A DNA stretch of 64,000 nucleotides from Rhodovulum sulfidophilum (lineage in GTDB: Bacteria > Pseudomonadota > Alphaproteobacteria > Rhodobacterales > Rhodobacteraceae). The stretch spans positions 62,001 through 126,000 of the forward strand of contig QFPW01000005.1 of assembly GCA_003241785.1 (NCBI GenBank). The letters run 5' to 3'. The notes below the pieces were generated by a model. The model made no database searches. It saw nothing but the letters and a program-made list of their open reading frames with translations, and was not told the DNA's origin. Position numbers and translations under genes: made by a program. The stretch's first letter is position 1, and every line of letters begins with the position of its first letter. Below, piece by piece: positions 33,841 through 42,923 of this stretch.

Positions 33841-35397
33841 CTATGCGTCGTCCGTCAGCAGCGCCTGGAGCTTCGGGAAGTCCGTCTTGCCCGACGCCGT
33901 CACCGGGATCTCGGGCAGGACGCGCAACTCGGAGGGGAGCTGGATCTCGGCGATCTCCTGTTCCCGCGCCCTCGCGCGGAGCGCGTCCAGATCGGCGGCG
34001 GGGTTGGCGATCGCGAGGACGACCCTCTGCCCCTTGCGCGGACAGGCGAGCGCGGCCGCGCCGAGCGGCTCGCCCGGCCAGACCTCCGCCGCGAGCCGCT
34101 CGATCGCCGCGAGCGACACCATCTCGCCGCCGACCTTGGCGAAGCGTTTCGCCCGGCCGACGATCACGAGGCGGCCATCGGCGTCCATGCGCACGATGTC
34201 GCCGGTGTCGTACCAGCCGTCCTCCGGCGGCTCGACCTGGCCGTTTCCGCCGGCCAGGAGATAGCCCGCCATCACGTTCGGCCCCCGGACCAGCAGCCGG
34301 GCGCCGTCCACGCCCGCGACCGGCTCCAGCCGGTGCTCGATCCCGGGCAACAGGCGGCCGACGCCCCCCGCCACCGGATCATCGAGGTCGTTCAGCGCCA
34401 GGACCGGGCCGGTCTCGGTCGCGCCGTATCCCTCGAGGATCGTCGCTCCGAAACGGTCGCGCCATTCCGCCCGGGTCGAGGACTTCACCGGCTCGGCGCC
34501 GGCGACGACGGCCCGCAGCGTCCTGAACTGCTCGGTCGAAGCCCGCCGCGCCCAGCCGGCGAGGAAGGTGTCGGTGCCGAACAGGATCGTGGCGCCGAGC
34601 CGTCCGGCGAGCTCGGGAATGACGCGGTAGTGCAGGGGCGAGGGATGCAGCGCCACGCGGATGCCGGTGGCCAGCGGCAGCACGATCCCCGCCGTGAGCC
34701 CGAAGCTGTGAAAGAGCGGCAGCGCCGAGACGGCGCGGTCGGTGGGCCCGATCGGCGCCCGTGCCCGGAGCTGCGCCACGTTCGCGAGGAAATTGCCGTG
34801 GGTGAGCACGACCCCTTTCGGGCTGCCCTCCGTGCCCGAGGTGAAGAGCACCGCCGCCTCGGTCGCGCGCCCGAGCCCCCGGGGGCTGAGCCTGGAGGTG
34901 ACGGCCGCCACGAGCTTGTCGAGGGTGGAGACCTCGGCGCGGAGGTCCTCGGTCCAGATCATGCGGAATCCCTCCGCCTCCATCGCCGACACGAGGTCGC
35001 CGAGGCCCCCCTTGGCGACGAAGGCCCGGCTCGACAGGACGCAGGCGCAGCCCGCCGCGCGCAGCGCCGCGACGACCGGGCCGGCGCCGGCGGTGGGGTT
35101 CAGCATCGCCGGCGTGCGGCCCGATCGCCAGAAGGCGATCAGGACGGCGATCGCGCCCGGGGCGGTCGGCAGCAGCAGCCCGACCCGCTCGCCCGCAGCG
35201 AACCGCCTGCGGAGCGCGCGTTCCAGAACGGCGCCGGCGAGGGCGAGCTCGCCATAGGTCAGCGAGGCGCCCTCGATATCCTCGAACGCGACGCGGTCGG
35301 ACCCGTGTCGGCGCCGCGCCGCGAGGATCGCCTCCGGAAGCGACCCGAACTGATCGAGGGATCGGAAGCGATCCACTTCTGAGCCGTGATTCAACAA
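33841..35397 (-). CDS. Acyl-CoA/acyl-ACP synthetase, Aas-like adenylate-forming enzyme
   Basis: The 518-residue enzyme has the ANL superfamily motifs AVLFTSGTEGSPKGVVLTHG (P-loop), LEGYGATETGPV, DGWYDTGDIVRMDADGRL, VGRAKRFAKVGGEMVSL and a C-terminal catalytic lysine in PVTASGKTDFPKL. It resembles the acyl-ACP synthetase half of E. coli Aas, which activates fatty acids for lysophospholipid reacylation; no acyltransferase domain is attached. It starts at TTG 35397 with GGGAGG five bases upstream. It stands alone with a different spacing from its neighbours. Confidence 0.82.
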   Translation of the reverse strand: MLNHGSEVDRFRSLDQFGSLPEAILAARRRHGSDRVAFEDIEGASLTYGELALAGAVLERALRRRFAAGERVGLLLPTAPGAIAVLIAFWRSGRTPAMLNPTAGAGPVVAALRAAGCACVLSSRAFVAKGGLGDLVSAMEAEGFRMIWTEDLRAEVSTLDKLVAAVTSRLSPRGLGRATEAAVLFTSGTEGSPKGVVLTHGNFLANVAQLRARAPIGPTDRAVSALPLFHSFGLTAGIVLPLATGIRVALHPSPLHYRVIPELAGRLGATILFGTDTFLAGWARRASTEQFRTLRAVVAGAEPVKSSTRAEWRDRFGATILEGYGATETGPVLALNDLDDPVAGGVGRLLPGIEHRLEPVAGVDGARLLVRGPNVMAGYLLAGGNGQVEPPEDGWYDTGDIVRMDADGRLVIVGRAKRFAKVGGEMVSLAAIERLAAEVWPGEPLGAAALACPRKGQRVVLAIANPAADLDALRARAREQEIAEIQLPSELRVLPEIPVTASGKTDFPKLQALLTDDA

Positions 35398-35569
35398 CGA
35401 AGCCTCCCCGCTCGGCGATCCGCCGGACGTGTCCCGGATGGTACCGCGGGCACTGGCTCCTGATTAGCCGGGACGCGCGCCGCGCTCCAGTTCGAACAAG
35501 GGGGCACCCCCGGGGGGCAGGGCGTGGCGCCGCGGCGGAACCCGGCCCCGGAGAGAGCCCGGGGAGAGC

Positions 35570-36637
35570 TCAGCAGAAGACATGCGCGGCCGCCGGGTCG
35601 AAGGTCAGCCGGATCGTCTCGCCGCGCGTCAGGCCGGTGGCCATCTCGTGGCCGAAGGGCAGGCGGACCGACAGCGGCGCGCCGTCCGCCGTCACGGTGG
35701 CGACGTGGAAGTTGTTGCCGAGAAAGGTGACGTCGGTGACCGTCACCGGCAATCCGGCCTCGGTGCCCCTGGCGAGGCTGATCCGCTCGGGGCGCAGCAG
35801 CAGCGTCGCGGCCCCGGGCCGGGCGGCGCCGTGCACCGGGACGCCGCGCATCAGCGTCTCCCCGACGCGCAGGTCGGCCCGGCCGCCGTCGGTCGCCACG
35901 ATCTCGGTCGGCAGGACGTCGCTATCGCCGATGAACTCGGCGACGAAACGGGTGGCCGGGTTGGCGTAGAGCTCGGCGCCGGTTCCCACCTGGTCGATCC
36001 GGCCCTGGCTGAAGACCGCGATCCGGTCGGAGAGGCGCAGCGCCTCCTCCTGATCATGCGTCACGTAGAGGATGGTCACGCCGGTCTGCTGGTGGATGCG
36101 GCGGATCTCGTGCTGGATCTCCTCGCGGAGCTTCTTGTCGAGCGCCGAGAGCGGCTCGTCCATCAGGAGCACGGGCGGGTCGTAGGCGAGCGCGCGCGCC
36201 AGCGCGACGCGCTGCTGCTGGCCGCCCGACATCCTCGCCACGCGGCGGTCCTCGAAGCCTTCGAGCCGGACGAGGCGCAGCATCTCGCGCACCTTGGCGT
36301 CGATCTCCGCCTTGGGCCGGCGGCGCACCCGGAGCGGGAAGGCGACGTTCTCGCCGACGGTCATGTTGGGAAAGAGCGTGTAGCGCTGGAACACCATGCC
36401 GATGCCGCGCTCGTGCGACGGCCGGTCGAGCAGGGTCCGGCCGTTCAGCAGGATGTCGCCCCGGGTCGGCTGCTGGAAGCCCGCGAGGATGTAGAGCGTC
36501 GTCGACTTGCCCGAGCCGGACGGGCCGAGGAAGGTCAGGAACTCGCCCCGCGCCATCTCGAGATTGACGTCGTGGACGGCCATGACGTCGCCGAATTCCA
36601 TGCGCAGGCCCTCGATCCGCAGATAGGGGTCGGTCAT
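35570..36637 (-). CDS. Polyamine-type ABC transporter ATPase (PotA-like)
   Basis: The 355-residue ATPase has Walker A FLGPSGSGKSTTLYILAG, signature MSGGQQQRVALARALAYDPP, Walker B VLLMDEPLSALDKKL, the switch LYVTHDQEEALRLSDRIAVF, and a C-terminal TOBE-type domain (LLLRPERISLARG, VTFLGNNFHVATVTADG). This is the spermidine/putrescine/iron subgroup. The upstream frame is open, but the start at 36637 gives the family N-terminus and overlaps the preceding permease gene by 4 bp. Last gene of the nine-gene block running from 44291. Confidence 0.87.
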   Translation of the reverse strand: MTDPYLRIEGLRMEFGDVMAVHDVNLEMARGEFLTFLGPSGSGKSTTLYILAGFQQPTRGDILLNGRTLLDRPSHERGIGMVFQRYTLFPNMTVGENVAFPLRVRRRPKAEIDAKVREMLRLVRLEGFEDRRVARMSGGQQQRVALARALAYDPPVLLMDEPLSALDKKLREEIQHEIRRIHQQTGVTILYVTHDQEEALRLSDRIAVFSQGRIDQVGTGAELYANPATRFVAEFIGDSDVLPTEIVATDGGRADLRVGETLMRGVPVHGAARPGAATLLLRPERISLARGTEAGLPVTVTDVTFLGNNFHVATVTADGAPLSVRLPFGHEMATGLTRGETIRLTFDPAAAHVFC

Positions 36638-37434
36638 CGGGCGTCTCCTTTGCGGAACAGGGCGGCGAGGATCATCAGGACGAGCGTCAGCGCGACGAGC
36701 AGCGTCGAGGCGGCGGCGATCACCGGGGTGAGGTCCTGGCGCAGCGTGGTCCAGATCTTGACCGGCAGGGTCTGCAGCGTCGGGCTCGACATGAAGATCG
36801 CGAGCACGACCTCGTCCCAGGACATCAGGAAGGAGAAGATCGCGGCGGCGAAGAGGCCGTGGCTGATCGCGGGCAGGGTGACGCGGAGCTTCGCCTGGAG
36901 CGGCGTGGCGCCGCAGAGGACCGCCGCGTCCTCGATCGACTTGTCGAACCCCTCGAGCGCGCCGGTGATCGCGATGATCGCGAAAGGCAGCGCCACGATC
37001 GTATGCGCGATGACGAAGCCGAGGAAGGTGCCGTTGAGCCCGAGCCGGAGCGCGAAGGCGTAGAGCGCCACGGCGAAGACGACGACCGGCAGGATCATCG
37101 GCGTGAGAAAGAGCGCGCGCAGCGTCTCCGCGCCCCGGAAGCGGCCGCGCACCAGCCCGAAGGAGGCGAGCAGGCCGAGCAGCACCGAGAGCACGGTGAC
37201 GACGAGGCCGATCCGGAGCGAGGTCCAGGCCGCGCCGATCCAGCGCGGATCGGCGAAGAGCTGGGCGTACCATTTCAGCGTCCAGCCCGGCGGCGGGAAG
37301 ATCAGCCATTGCGACGAGCCGAAGCTGAGCGCGACGATGAAGAGGATCGGCAGCAGCAGGAAGAGCGACACCAGCGCGGTGAAGAGGAGGAGCGGCCATT
37401 TCCAGCGGCCGAGACCCTCGAAGGTCAGCAGCAT
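36634..37434 (-). CDS. Polyamine-type ABC transporter permease (PotC-like)
   Basis: The 266-residue protein has six spans with the PotC/YdcV-type permease core: LLFTALVSLFLLLPILFIVA at the N-terminus, ALFLTPMILPVVVFAVALYA, IAHTIVALPFAIIAITGALE and the EAA loop DAAVLCGATPLQAKLRVTLP. It forms the channel with the gene at 37436, from which it is separated by a single base. Confidence 0.87.
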   Translation of the reverse strand: MLLTFEGLGRWKWPLLLFTALVSLFLLLPILFIVALSFGSSQWLIFPPPGWTLKWYAQLFADPRWIGAAWTSLRIGLVVTVLSVLLGLLASFGLVRGRFRGAETLRALFLTPMILPVVVFAVALYAFALRLGLNGTFLGFVIAHTIVALPFAIIAITGALEGFDKSIEDAAVLCGATPLQAKLRVTLPAISHGLFAAAIFSFLMSWDEVVLAIFMSSPTLQTLPVKIWTTLRQDLTPVIAAASTLLVALTLVLMILAALFRKGDAR

Positions 37435-37435
37435 G

Positions 37436-38311
37436 TCACGCGCCTCCCACGCGGCGGGCGCCGAACAGCCGGAGCTGCAGCGCGTAGAGCCCGAGCGTGA
37501 CGACGAGCAGCGCGAAGGCCGCCGCGGCGCCCATGCCCCAGTTGACGAGCGACTGCACGAACTGCGCGATCAGCTCGGCCAGCATCATGTTCGCGGTGCC
37601 GCCGAGCAGCGCGGGGGTGACGAAATAGCCGAGCGACATCACGAAGACCATCAGCGCGCCGGACAGGATGCCGGGCAGCGCGAGCGGCAGCAGCACGCGC
37701 CGGAGCACCTGGGCGCGCGTCGCGCCGCAGAGCGCCGCGGCCTGCGGAATCGCGGGGTCGATCGCGCGGATGACGCCGGTCAGGGGCAGGATCACGAAGG
37801 GGAGCATGATGTAGGTCATGCCGATGGTGACGCCGGTGAGGTTGTTCACGAGGGCCAGCGGCTCGTCGATGATCCCAAGCGACATCAGCGTCTTGTTGAT
37901 GACGCCGGTCCGCTGGAGCAGCACCATCCAGGCATAGGTGCGCGCGAGAAGGTTGGTCCACATCGAGAGGATCAGGATGGCGAAGACGACCTGCCCCCAG
38001 CGCCGGGGCATGATCGCGAGCATCCAGGCCACCGGAAAGCCGACGACGACCGAGATCGCCGTGACCAGCCCCGAGACCAGGAAGGTGTTGAGGAAGATCC
38101 GCAGGTAGGTCGTGGAGCCGAAGAGTTCGGCGTAGTTGTGAAGCCCCGGCTGCGGCTCGGTCACGCTGCGGGTCAGCAGCGCCACGACCGGGACGACGAA
38201 GAAGGCGAGAACGAGGAGGAGCGCCGGCGCCACGTAGGCGAAGCCGCTCGGCTCGGCCTGGCCGATCGGGGCCGGCCCTGGCACGGTGATGCTCGCTGGC
38301 GAGACGGACAT
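37436..38311 (-). CDS. Polyamine-type ABC transporter permease (PotB-like)
   Basis: The 291-residue protein has six spans: VAPALLLVLAFFVVPVVALL, ISVVVGFPVAWMLAIMPRRW, LSMWTNLLARTYAWMVLLQR, TYIMLPFVILPLTGVIRAID, the EAA loop QAAALCGATRAQVLRRVLLP, and SLGYFVTPALLGGTANMMLA. This is typical of PotB/YdcU permeases. It is 70 bp from the upstream solute-binding gene. Confidence 0.87.
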   Translation of the reverse strand: MSVSPASITVPGPAPIGQAEPSGFAYVAPALLLVLAFFVVPVVALLTRSVTEPQPGLHNYAELFGSTTYLRIFLNTFLVSGLVTAISVVVGFPVAWMLAIMPRRWGQVVFAILILSMWTNLLARTYAWMVLLQRTGVINKTLMSLGIIDEPLALVNNLTGVTIGMTYIMLPFVILPLTGVIRAIDPAIPQAAALCGATRAQVLRRVLLPLALPGILSGALMVFVMSLGYFVTPALLGGTANMMLAELIAQFVQSLVNWGMGAAAAFALLVVTLGLYALQLRLFGARRVGGA

Positions 38312-38381
38312 GGCGGCGCTTTCCTTGTGGCGGAACGAGGGCGGGACGGGCGAGGGTTCTGGCCCTCGCCGGCCCGCGGGG

Positions 38382-39389
38382 TCACTCCGCCTGCCAGGCG
38401 TACCAGCGCTCGCCGATCGCGTCGCGGTTGGCGGCCCAGTATTCCATGTCGGCGTCGACCTGGGTCGCCGCCTGCTGGTCGGGCAGCGTCGCGCGGATCG
38501 CGGGATCCATCAGCGCGGGCGCGTCGAGGTTGATCGGCGCGTAGCCGGTCGCGGCGGCCATCTCGGCCTGCGCCTCCGGGCTGGTGGCGAGGGCGATGAA
38601 CTTCATCGCTTCCGCCTTGTTCGGCGCGCCCTTGGGCACGACAAGGCTGTCGGCGGCGGTGATGTTCTGGTCCCACGAGGTCTCGACCGTCATCCCGTCG
38701 GCGGCGAGCGCGGTCAGCCGGCCGTTCCAGAAGCTGCCGAACGGGGTTTCGGCCGAGGCGAGCAGCTGCTGCGACTGGGCGCCCGAGGACCACCAGATGA
38801 TGTCGTCCTTGATCGTGTCGAGCTTCTTGAACGCGCGGTCGAGGTCGAGAGGATAGAGATCCTTCGGCGCCACGCCGTCGGCGAGGAGCGCCGCCTCGAT
38901 CACCCCCGGCGCGGACCATTTGTAGAAGGCGCGCTTGCCCGGGAACTTCTCCGCGTCGAAGAGGTCGGCCCAGGTCTTTGGGCATTCGGAGGCCGCGTCG
39001 GCGTTGCAGCCGATCACGAAGGAATAATAGAAGCTGCCGACCGAGTAGTCGGTGACGAAGCGCGGATCGAGCTTCGTCTTGTCGATCACCGTGAAGTCGA
39101 GCGGCTCCAGCAGGCCGGCCGGGCCTGCCTGCGCCGCGTAGTCGCCTTCGACGTCGACCACGTCCCAGGTGACGCCGTTCGCCTCGACCATCGCCTTGAT
39201 CTTGCCATAGTCTGTCGGGCCGTCCTGCAGGACATTGGTGCCCGAGGCGGCGGCGAAGGGCTCCGCCCAAGCCTTGGTCTGGGCGTCCTGCGTGGTGCCG
39301 CCCCAGCTCGTGAAGACCATGTCGGCGGCGAAGGCCTGCGGGACGGCGGCGCCGGCGAGCAATCCGGCGAGGGCGAGGTGAAGGCGCAT
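38382..39389 (-). CDS. Polyamine-type ABC transporter solute-binding protein (PotD-like)
   Basis: The 335-residue periplasmic protein starts MRLHLALAGLLAGAAVPQAF with a signal peptide ending ...AFAAD. The mature domain matches the PotD/spermidine class: MVFTSWGGTTQDAQTKAWAE, GPTDYGKIKAMVEANGVTWD, VVDVEGDYAAQAGPAGLLEP, GCNADAASECPKTWADLFDA, FPGKRAFYKWSAPGVIEAAL and TALAADGMTVETSWDQNITA. The methionine at 39389 was preferred because AGAAGG lies nine bases upstream. It is linked to the oxidative enzymes upstream on the same strand, so the ligand is probably the pathway substrate, likely a cationic or small nitrogen compound (inference). Confidence 0.85.
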   Translation of the reverse strand: MRLHLALAGLLAGAAVPQAFAADMVFTSWGGTTQDAQTKAWAEPFAAASGTNVLQDGPTDYGKIKAMVEANGVTWDVVDVEGDYAAQAGPAGLLEPLDFTVIDKTKLDPRFVTDYSVGSFYYSFVIGCNADAASECPKTWADLFDAEKFPGKRAFYKWSAPGVIEAALLADGVAPKDLYPLDLDRAFKKLDTIKDDIIWWSSGAQSQQLLASAETPFGSFWNGRLTALAADGMTVETSWDQNITAADSLVVPKGAPNKAEAMKFIALATSPEAQAEMAAATGYAPINLDAPALMDPAIRATLPDQQAATQVDADMEYWAANRDAIGERWYAWQAE

Positions 39390-39438
39390 TGGGGTCATCC
39401 TTCTGGCGAACGGGGAACGATGGAAGATGGCCGCGGGC

Positions 39439-39471
39439 CCGCCGGGGATGGCGCGATCGCCGGGCCGGCGG
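39439..39471. repeat. GC-rich stem-loop between aldehyde dehydrogenase and solute-binding genes
   Basis: CCGCCGG (39439-39445) and CCGGCGG (39465-39471) are exact complements separated by 19 bp, in the 101-bp gap of an otherwise tightly packed operon. A hairpin at this point could protect the downstream transporter mRNA or attenuate transcription, as is common upstream of solute-binding genes. No T-run follows on the minus strand. Confidence 0.35.
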
Positions 39472-39490
39472 GGGCGGAACTCGGTCAGCA

Positions 39491-40954
39491 TCAGCGCATC
39501 ACGAACGGGTCGGGGATCGGATCGTCGGAGGTGCGCAGCCAGACCGTCTTGGTGCGGGTGTAGTCGAGCGCGGCGGCGAGCCCGCCCTCCCGGCCCTGGC
39601 CCGAGAGGCCGTGGCCGCCGAAGGGTGCGATCGGCGAGACCGCGCGATAGGTGTTGACCCAGACGACGCCGGCGCGCAGCCCCCTGATCATCCGGTGCCC
39701 GCGGGCGAGGTCGCGGGTGAAGACGCCCGAGGCGAGGCCGAAGGCGGTGTCGTTGGCGAGAGCGACGGCCTCGGCCTCGGTCTCGAAGGAGACGACGGAG
39801 AGCACCGGCCCGAAGAATTCCTCGGCGAGCGCCGGGGCGCTGGTCCCGTCGCAGTCGAGGATGGTCGGCAGCCAGTACCAGCCCGCGCCCTCGGCCGGAC
39901 CGCCGGTGAGCAGCCTCGCGCCGGCGGCGGTCGAGCGGGCGACGAGATCGGCGACGTGGTCGCGCTGCCGCCGGGTCGCGAGGGGCCCGACCTCGGTCGC
40001 CATGTCGAGCGGCGCGCCGATCCTGACCGCCTCGGCCTTCGCGGTCAGCCGCGCGAGGAAGGCGTCCTTGACGGAGCGCTCGACGATCAGCCGGGAGCCC
40101 GCGACGCAGCTCTGGCCCGCGGCGGCGAAGATGCCCGCGACCTGGGCGTTCGCCGCGCTCTCGAGATCGGCGTCGGCGAAGACGACGAAGGGCGACTTGC
40201 CGCCGAGCTCGAGCGAGGTCGAGGCGAGGTTCTCGGCCGAGTTGCGCACCACGGCGCGGCCCGCGTTCGGGCCGCCGGTGAAGGCGATGTGGTCGACGCC
40301 CGGATGCCGCGTCAGCGCCGAGCCGCAGGTCGGGCCGAAGCCGGTGACGACGTTGACGACGCCTTTCGGGAAGCCCGCCTCGTCGATCAGCCGCGCGAAT
40401 GCGAGCAGCGGCCCGGGGCCGTCCTCCGAGGCCTTCACCACCAGCGTGCAGCCGGCGGCCAGCGCCGGGCCGATCTTGACGGCGGCGAGGAAGAGCTGGC
40501 TGTTCCAGGGCACGATCGCGGCGACGACGCCGACCGGCTCGCGGCGCAGCCAGACCTCCACGTCGGGCTTGTCGATCGGCAGGTGCGCGCCCTCTATCTT
40601 GTCGGCGAGCCCGGCGTAATAGCGATAGTAATCCGCGACATAGGCGATCTGCGCCGAGGTCTCGCGGATGATCTTGCCGGTGTCGCGGGTCTCGATCTCG
40701 GCCAGCCGCGCGGCGTTCGCCGCGACGAGATCGGCCAGCCGCGCAAGAAGCTTGCCGCGCGCCGTCGCGGTCAGCGCCGGCCAGGCGCCCTCGCGGAGCG
40801 CGCGTCCGGCCGCGGCGACCGCGCGGTCGACCGAGGCCTCGCGCGCCTCGGGCATCTCGGCCCAGGGCTCGGCCGTGGCCGGATCGAGGCTCGGGAAGCG
40901 CGCGTCCCCGTCCTCGAAGGCGCCGTCGATATACTGCTGGAACCGCGTCTCCAT
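39491..40954 (-). CDS. NAD(P)-dependent aldehyde dehydrogenase
   Basis: The 487-residue enzyme of the ALDH superfamily shows VVAAIVPWNSQLFLAAVKIG, the cofactor-binding stretch AAGCTLVVKASEDGPGPLLA, the general-base glutamate in STSLELGGKSPFVVFADADL and the catalytic cysteine in FAAAGQSCVAGSRLIVERSV. The C-terminal part has EEFFGPVLSVVSFETEAEAV. It starts at ATG 40954, overlapping the stop of the monooxygenase gene (ATGA). In this operon it presumably oxidises an aldehyde released after monooxygenation and hydrolysis. Confidence 0.88.
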   Translation of the reverse strand: METRFQQYIDGAFEDGDARFPSLDPATAEPWAEMPEAREASVDRAVAAAGRALREGAWPALTATARGKLLARLADLVAANAARLAEIETRDTGKIIRETSAQIAYVADYYRYYAGLADKIEGAHLPIDKPDVEVWLRREPVGVVAAIVPWNSQLFLAAVKIGPALAAGCTLVVKASEDGPGPLLAFARLIDEAGFPKGVVNVVTGFGPTCGSALTRHPGVDHIAFTGGPNAGRAVVRNSAENLASTSLELGGKSPFVVFADADLESAANAQVAGIFAAAGQSCVAGSRLIVERSVKDAFLARLTAKAEAVRIGAPLDMATEVGPLATRRQRDHVADLVARSTAAGARLLTGGPAEGAGWYWLPTILDCDGTSAPALAEEFFGPVLSVVSFETEAEAVALANDTAFGLASGVFTRDLARGHRMIRGLRAGVVWVNTYRAVSPIAPFGGHGLSGQGREGGLAAALDYTRTKTVWLRTSDDPIPDPFVMR

Positions 40955-41988
40955 CAGGCGAAGGCCGGCATCACGTCGGCGATGAACCGCTCGAGCGAGG
41001 CCTTCTTGCGCGCGAAGCTCATGCCGGTGTCGATCCAGAACGCGTATTCGTCGTAGCCCATGGCCTCGTAGGCCTTGAGCCGGCCGATCACCGTCCCGGC
41101 GTCGCCGACGACGTTGTTGGCGCGCATCACCTCGGGCGAGATCATCGGATTGGCGAGATCCGCCTCGGAGAGCGGGCTCATCAGCGCTTGGGAGATCTCC
41201 CGCTCGTTCTTGAACCAGGCGAAGAAGTAATTGTAGTAGACCGACATTTCCCGCGCCGCCTGGTCGATGTCCGCCGCGTCGGAGCCCACGTAGGTGTGGC
41301 GCAGCAGCATGATCCGGGGCCGCGGCACCTCCGGGAACTTCGCGCAGGCGGCGTCGAAGCGCTCCATCAGGCTCGTCACCTCGCCGTCGTCCTGCCAGAG
41401 CGGCGTCACCTGCACGTCGCAGCCGTTCGCGACCGCGAATTCGTGGCTGTTCGGATCCCGCGCCGCGACCCAGATCGGCGGGCGCGGCTGTTGCAAGGGC
41501 TTCGGCGCCGAGGTGGTCCTGGGGAATTGCCAGAACTCGCCGTCGTGCGCGTAATCCCCTTCCCAGAGCTTCTTCACCGCGGGGATGAGTTCGCGCATCC
41601 GCTGCCCGGCCGTCCACGCGTCGAGGCCGGGCATCATGCGCTCGTATTCGAAGGAATAGGCTCCGCGCGCGACCCCGATCTCCAGCCGCCCGCCGGTGAT
41701 GATGTCGGTCATCGCCGCCTCGCCCGCGAGCCTGATCGGGTGCCAGAAGGGCGCGATCACCGTGCCCGTGCCGAGCCGCGCGGTCTTCACCTTCGAGGCG
41801 AGGTCGGCGAGCATGAGAAAGGGGTTCGGCGCGATGGTGAAGTCCATCCCGTGATGCTCGCCGGTCCAGATCGAGCTCATGCCGCCCCGGTCGGCGATCT
41901 CGGCCAGCGCCACGAACTCCTCGTAGAGCTCCGCGTGGGTCTGCTCGGGAGAGAGACGCTCCATATGGACGAAGAGCGAGAATTTCAT
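40954..41988 (-). CDS. Luciferase-like flavin-dependent monooxygenase
   Basis: The 344-residue LLM-class oxidoreductase starts MKFSLFVHMERLSPEQTHAE. Family features are DRGGMSSIWTGEHHGMDFTI, APNPFLMLADLASKVKTARL, GTGTVIAPFWHPIRLAGEAA, DIITGGRLEIGVARGAYSFE, PRPPIWVAARDPNSHEFAVA and the C-terminal EYAFWIDTGMSFARKKASLE. Such enzymes use reduced flavin supplied by a separate reductase and insert oxygen into carbonyl, amine or heterocyclic substrates. The flavin reductase is the next gene upstream, 5 bp away. The substrate is unknown. Confidence 0.86.
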   Translation of the reverse strand: MKFSLFVHMERLSPEQTHAELYEEFVALAEIADRGGMSSIWTGEHHGMDFTIAPNPFLMLADLASKVKTARLGTGTVIAPFWHPIRLAGEAAMTDIITGGRLEIGVARGAYSFEYERMMPGLDAWTAGQRMRELIPAVKKLWEGDYAHDGEFWQFPRTTSAPKPLQQPRPPIWVAARDPNSHEFAVANGCDVQVTPLWQDDGEVTSLMERFDAACAKFPEVPRPRIMLLRHTYVGSDAADIDQAAREMSVYYNYFFAWFKNEREISQALMSPLSEADLANPMISPEVMRANNVVGDAGTVIGRLKAYEAMGYDEYAFWIDTGMSFARKKASLERFIADVMPAFA

Positions 41989-41993
41989 CGCGG

Positions 41994-42923
41994 TCAGGCC
42001 TTCTTGCCGAGGGGGTGGACGCGGCCCCGGGTTTCGTCGCCGAAGTAGATGCCGAAATCGCCGAGCGCGCTCTCGGCCACGAAGCGGCGGAGGAGGTCGC
42101 GGGTCGGGCCGTCCGCGACGCGGTCGAGCGGCAGCTCCGGCAGCGGGTAGAACCGGCCCGCGCCCGGCGCGCCGAATCCCGCGTCGCAACGGTAGACGAT
42201 GTGGCTCCGGCCGGTCGCGTGGTCGTCGTAGACGGAATAGGCGAAGCCGACATGGGTCGGCAGGCCGATGGCGCGCAGGAGATGGGCGCGCAGCCCGGCG
42301 GCGTCCTTGGCTTCGGCGAGCGGCGCCTCGGGCAGGGACAGCGGCCCCGCCTCGGGGCCGAGCAGCAGCACCTGGCCGTCCCGCTCGACCAGCGCCCCCA
42401 CCACCGCCTCGCCCCGCGCGGCGGCGGCGACCGCCGCGCCCTGGGTGCCGGGCTTCACATAGGCGCCGCGCGCGTAGCCGAGGCCGTTGGTGCCGGCGTC
42501 GGCGAAGGCCTCGACGCGGCCGATCAGGATGGCATGGTCGCCCGCGTCGACGATCTCGTGCGTGGCGCAGTCGAACCAGGCCGCCGCGCCGTCGAGAAGC
42601 GGCGCGCCCTTCGGGCCGGGCCGCCAGCCGACCGTCGCGAACCGGTCCTCGGAGGGGCGGGCGAAGGTGTTCGAGACCGCCTCCTGATCCTCGCGCAGGA
42701 TGTTCACCGCGAAGCCCGCCGCGTGGGTCATCGTCGCGTAGTTGAACGACCGCCTGGCGAGGCAGACGAGCAGGAGCGGCGGGTCGAGCGAGACCGAGGT
42801 GAAGGAATTGGCGGTGAAGCCGATCGGCCGGCCGTCCGGACCGACGGTGGTCACCACGGTGACGCCGGTCAGGAAGGATCCGAAGGCCGTGCGCAGCGCG
42901 CGCGGATCGACGGGTACGGTCAT
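41994..42923 (-). CDS. Flavin reductase with C-terminal NUDIX-like domain
   Basis: The 309-residue two-domain protein has residues 1 to about 160 as a short-chain flavin reductase (LRTAFGSFLTGVTVVTTVGP, FTANSFTSVSLDPPLLLVCL, FAVNILREDQEAVSNTFARP, HAILIGRVEAFAD), which supplies reduced FMN to the monooxygenase. From about residue 170 there is a NUDIX-like fold (EAVVGALVERDGQVLLLGPE, LPTHVGFAYSVYDDHATGRS, RFYPLPELPLDRVADGPTRD). The place of the NUDIX box reads LPEAPLAEAKDAAGLRAHLL, lacking the REUxEE glutamates, so hydrolase activity is doubtful and a regulatory or ligand-binding role is likelier. It ends with GDFGIYFGDETRG. The start overlaps the hydrolase stop. Confidence 0.83.
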   Translation of the reverse strand: MTVPVDPRALRTAFGSFLTGVTVVTTVGPDGRPIGFTANSFTSVSLDPPLLLVCLARRSFNYATMTHAAGFAVNILREDQEAVSNTFARPSEDRFATVGWRPGPKGAPLLDGAAAWFDCATHEIVDAGDHAILIGRVEAFADAGTNGLGYARGAYVKPGTQGAAVAAAARGEAVVGALVERDGQVLLLGPEAGPLSLPEAPLAEAKDAAGLRAHLLRAIGLPTHVGFAYSVYDDHATGRSHIVYRCDAGFGAPGAGRFYPLPELPLDRVADGPTRDLLRRFVAESALGDFGIYFGDETRGRVHPLGKKA

